Positions 62,901-64,000 of a stretch of DNA of 64,000 nt are shown here, piece by piece. The notes under the pieces are model-generated. The model was given only the letters and a program-made list of their open reading frames with translations, was not told the origin of the DNA and did not search any database. The stretch lies in contig JBBMNZ010000003.1 of NCBI GenBank assembly GCA_037954325.1, positions 12,444,965-12,508,964 of the forward strand, written 5' to 3'. Within the stretch, counting starts at the first letter, position 1; each line of letters starts with the position of its first letter. Made by a program: the position numbers and the translations under genes. The stretch comes from Fistularia commersonii (taxonomy: Eukaryota > Chordata > Actinopteri > Syngnathiformes > Fistulariidae).

Positions 62901-64000
62901 AGAAGTTTCAAGTTACTTTTAAGTATTTCCTTATTTTTTCTATTTATTTTGTTTCATAAGGCATGATATAGTCATGATGATACTGTTTTATGTGTGAATT
63001 TGATCTTTAATTATCATTAAACGAAACTACAATGTTTTGACAAAAAAAATCTCAATGCAACAAGTCAAAAAAATTATATATTCCAAAACGTAAACATTGA
63101 AATCAGACATTATAATTACCCATTCAAACATCAAATCACAGCTGTTGCGCTTTGTCACAGCTGTTACAAGCTGCTCAGGGGGATTTACCCCGTGGACAGA
63201 CCACTTGTCACACACAGGACCACATACAGAGATGTATTATCTCACTCCCTCATGCCCTCATTCATACCTGCGGAGAATGTAAGGCCTGAATAAGTCTACT
63301 GAATGTTTTTGAGCTGTTATGAAAAGGTTGAGAACCTGAAGAGCACCCACAGAGGTTCAGAATAAGGATGAAGACTCAACAGCAGTTCTACCATATTTGA
63401 GACTTGAACCTGTTCTCCATAAGGTAATAACAACACCCCTATTGGCCCTTAAAACAATAGAGAAAATAAAAACGTATGCTGTTTTGCATGTCCTGAAAAA
63501 AATCTTGTCATCCAAGTATACAAACCAGTATCATTATGCACATCATTTTACATTACAACACTGATCATTACATTATTTTCCTAGAGTATCAGCAATACAC
63601 CTGCATAAAATTTAACATCTTTTGAAACTGATGTCCACAAACTACTTTTAGAAACAAAATAAAGCTTTGCCCTTGATTCCACTCATAGTTTATTTTCTGT
63701 TTCTCAGCCAGAAAGAAGGCATGAAGTACATCAAACTTCCTTTGGATCCTTTCCAGCAGTTAAAAAAAGGACCTTGTAACAGACATTAAGTAAGAACAGA
63801 TGTTATTGGAACTCACCAGAAATGTATATCACACTCCTATTTATGCCTTGTCCCTGTCCCCCTGTGTGCAGCCACTTAGGCCACCACAATGATGGGAACA
63901 CCGCTCTGAATCTGTGACAATCAATAACACCGAGGGCCACGATTCATCTCATCCCCTCTTACCCGGATACTTGAGCTGCAGCGACAGAGTGGCGGTGACT
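62901..64000. other. non-coding DNA to the window end
   Basis: No gene or transposon recognised. 63830-64000 is GC-balanced, repeat-free (GTGACAATCAATAACACCG, CCACGATTCATCTCATCCCC) and could be part of a conserved element that continues past the window. Confidence 0.45.

Overview
This window looks like a gene-poor stretch of a teleost fish genome. I find no host protein-coding gene, rRNA or tRNA gene in it. Nearly everything recognisable is a decayed transposable element. The mix points to a fish: RTE-clade LINEs of the type that gave rise to craniofacial development protein 2, L2/CR1-like LINEs, an R4/Rex6-like RLE LINE, a second fish LINE family with an FADDVVLLAS-type polymerase motif, a Penelope-like element, several Ty3/Gypsy families, an endogenous retrovirus-like element, hAT and Tc1 DNA transposons and a tRNA-derived SINE. 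All assignments are from reading translations; nothing was searched.

Layout. 1-2.5 kb: truncated Gypsy element (family A, plus). 2.5-5.9 kb: AT-rich non-coding DNA. 5.9-8.8 kb: hAT derivative, LINE scrap, Tc1 transposase, RTE 5' end, LINE 3' tail. 8.8-11.2 kb: non-coding DNA with conserved-looking islands. 11.2-14.6 kb: Penelope GIY-YIG remnant, SINE, Gypsy LTR plus gag, hAT and Gypsy fragments packed together. 14.9-19.2 kb: three L2-like LINE remnants. 19.3-20.5 kb: hAT derivative with a perfect 8-bp target duplication. 21.4-22.7 kb: mosaic of Sushi-like Gypsy fragments in both orientations. 24.1-27.2 kb: near full-length RTE LINE (minus). 28.6-31.5 kb: second family-A Gypsy with both LTRs (minus). 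31.5-32.7 kb: R4-like C-terminus and an internally deleted LINE. 32.7-35.3 kb: one RTE copy inserted inside another. 35.3-41.2 kb: retrovirus-like element (minus) with gag, protease, two RNase H domains, integrase and an env-like region. 42.2-44.5 kb: RTE 3' part abutting an antisense R4-like LINE. 44.6-47.6 kb: RTE copy whose 3' end recurs as an inverted repeat. 48.6-53.1 kb: RTE pieces, an LTR-like piece and a fish LINE. 53.7-55.2 kb: L2-like remnants. 56.7-61.9 kb: third Gypsy family interrupted by a chimeric RTE insertion. 62.1-62.9 kb: fish LINE remnant.

There is no operon-like or pathway organisation. The main story is how retroelements inserted into and rearranged one another. The RTE LINE dominates, with about ten copies or fragments, several starting at the same 5' base. 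Its tails and an internal Lys-Glu codon run have grown into microsatellites. The most informative locus is the 57.94-61.22 kb insertion. It is bounded by a 12-bp duplication and carries RTE sequence, an antisense R4-like segment also found beside another RTE at 43 kb, and then a second RTE 3' end. The most unusual coding remnant is the 35.3-41.2 kb retrovirus-like element.

Limits: frames were joined by eye, boundaries are mostly good to tens of bases, and clade names are by motif resemblance. Several non-repetitive islands look like conserved non-coding elements, but that needs alignment to other genomes.
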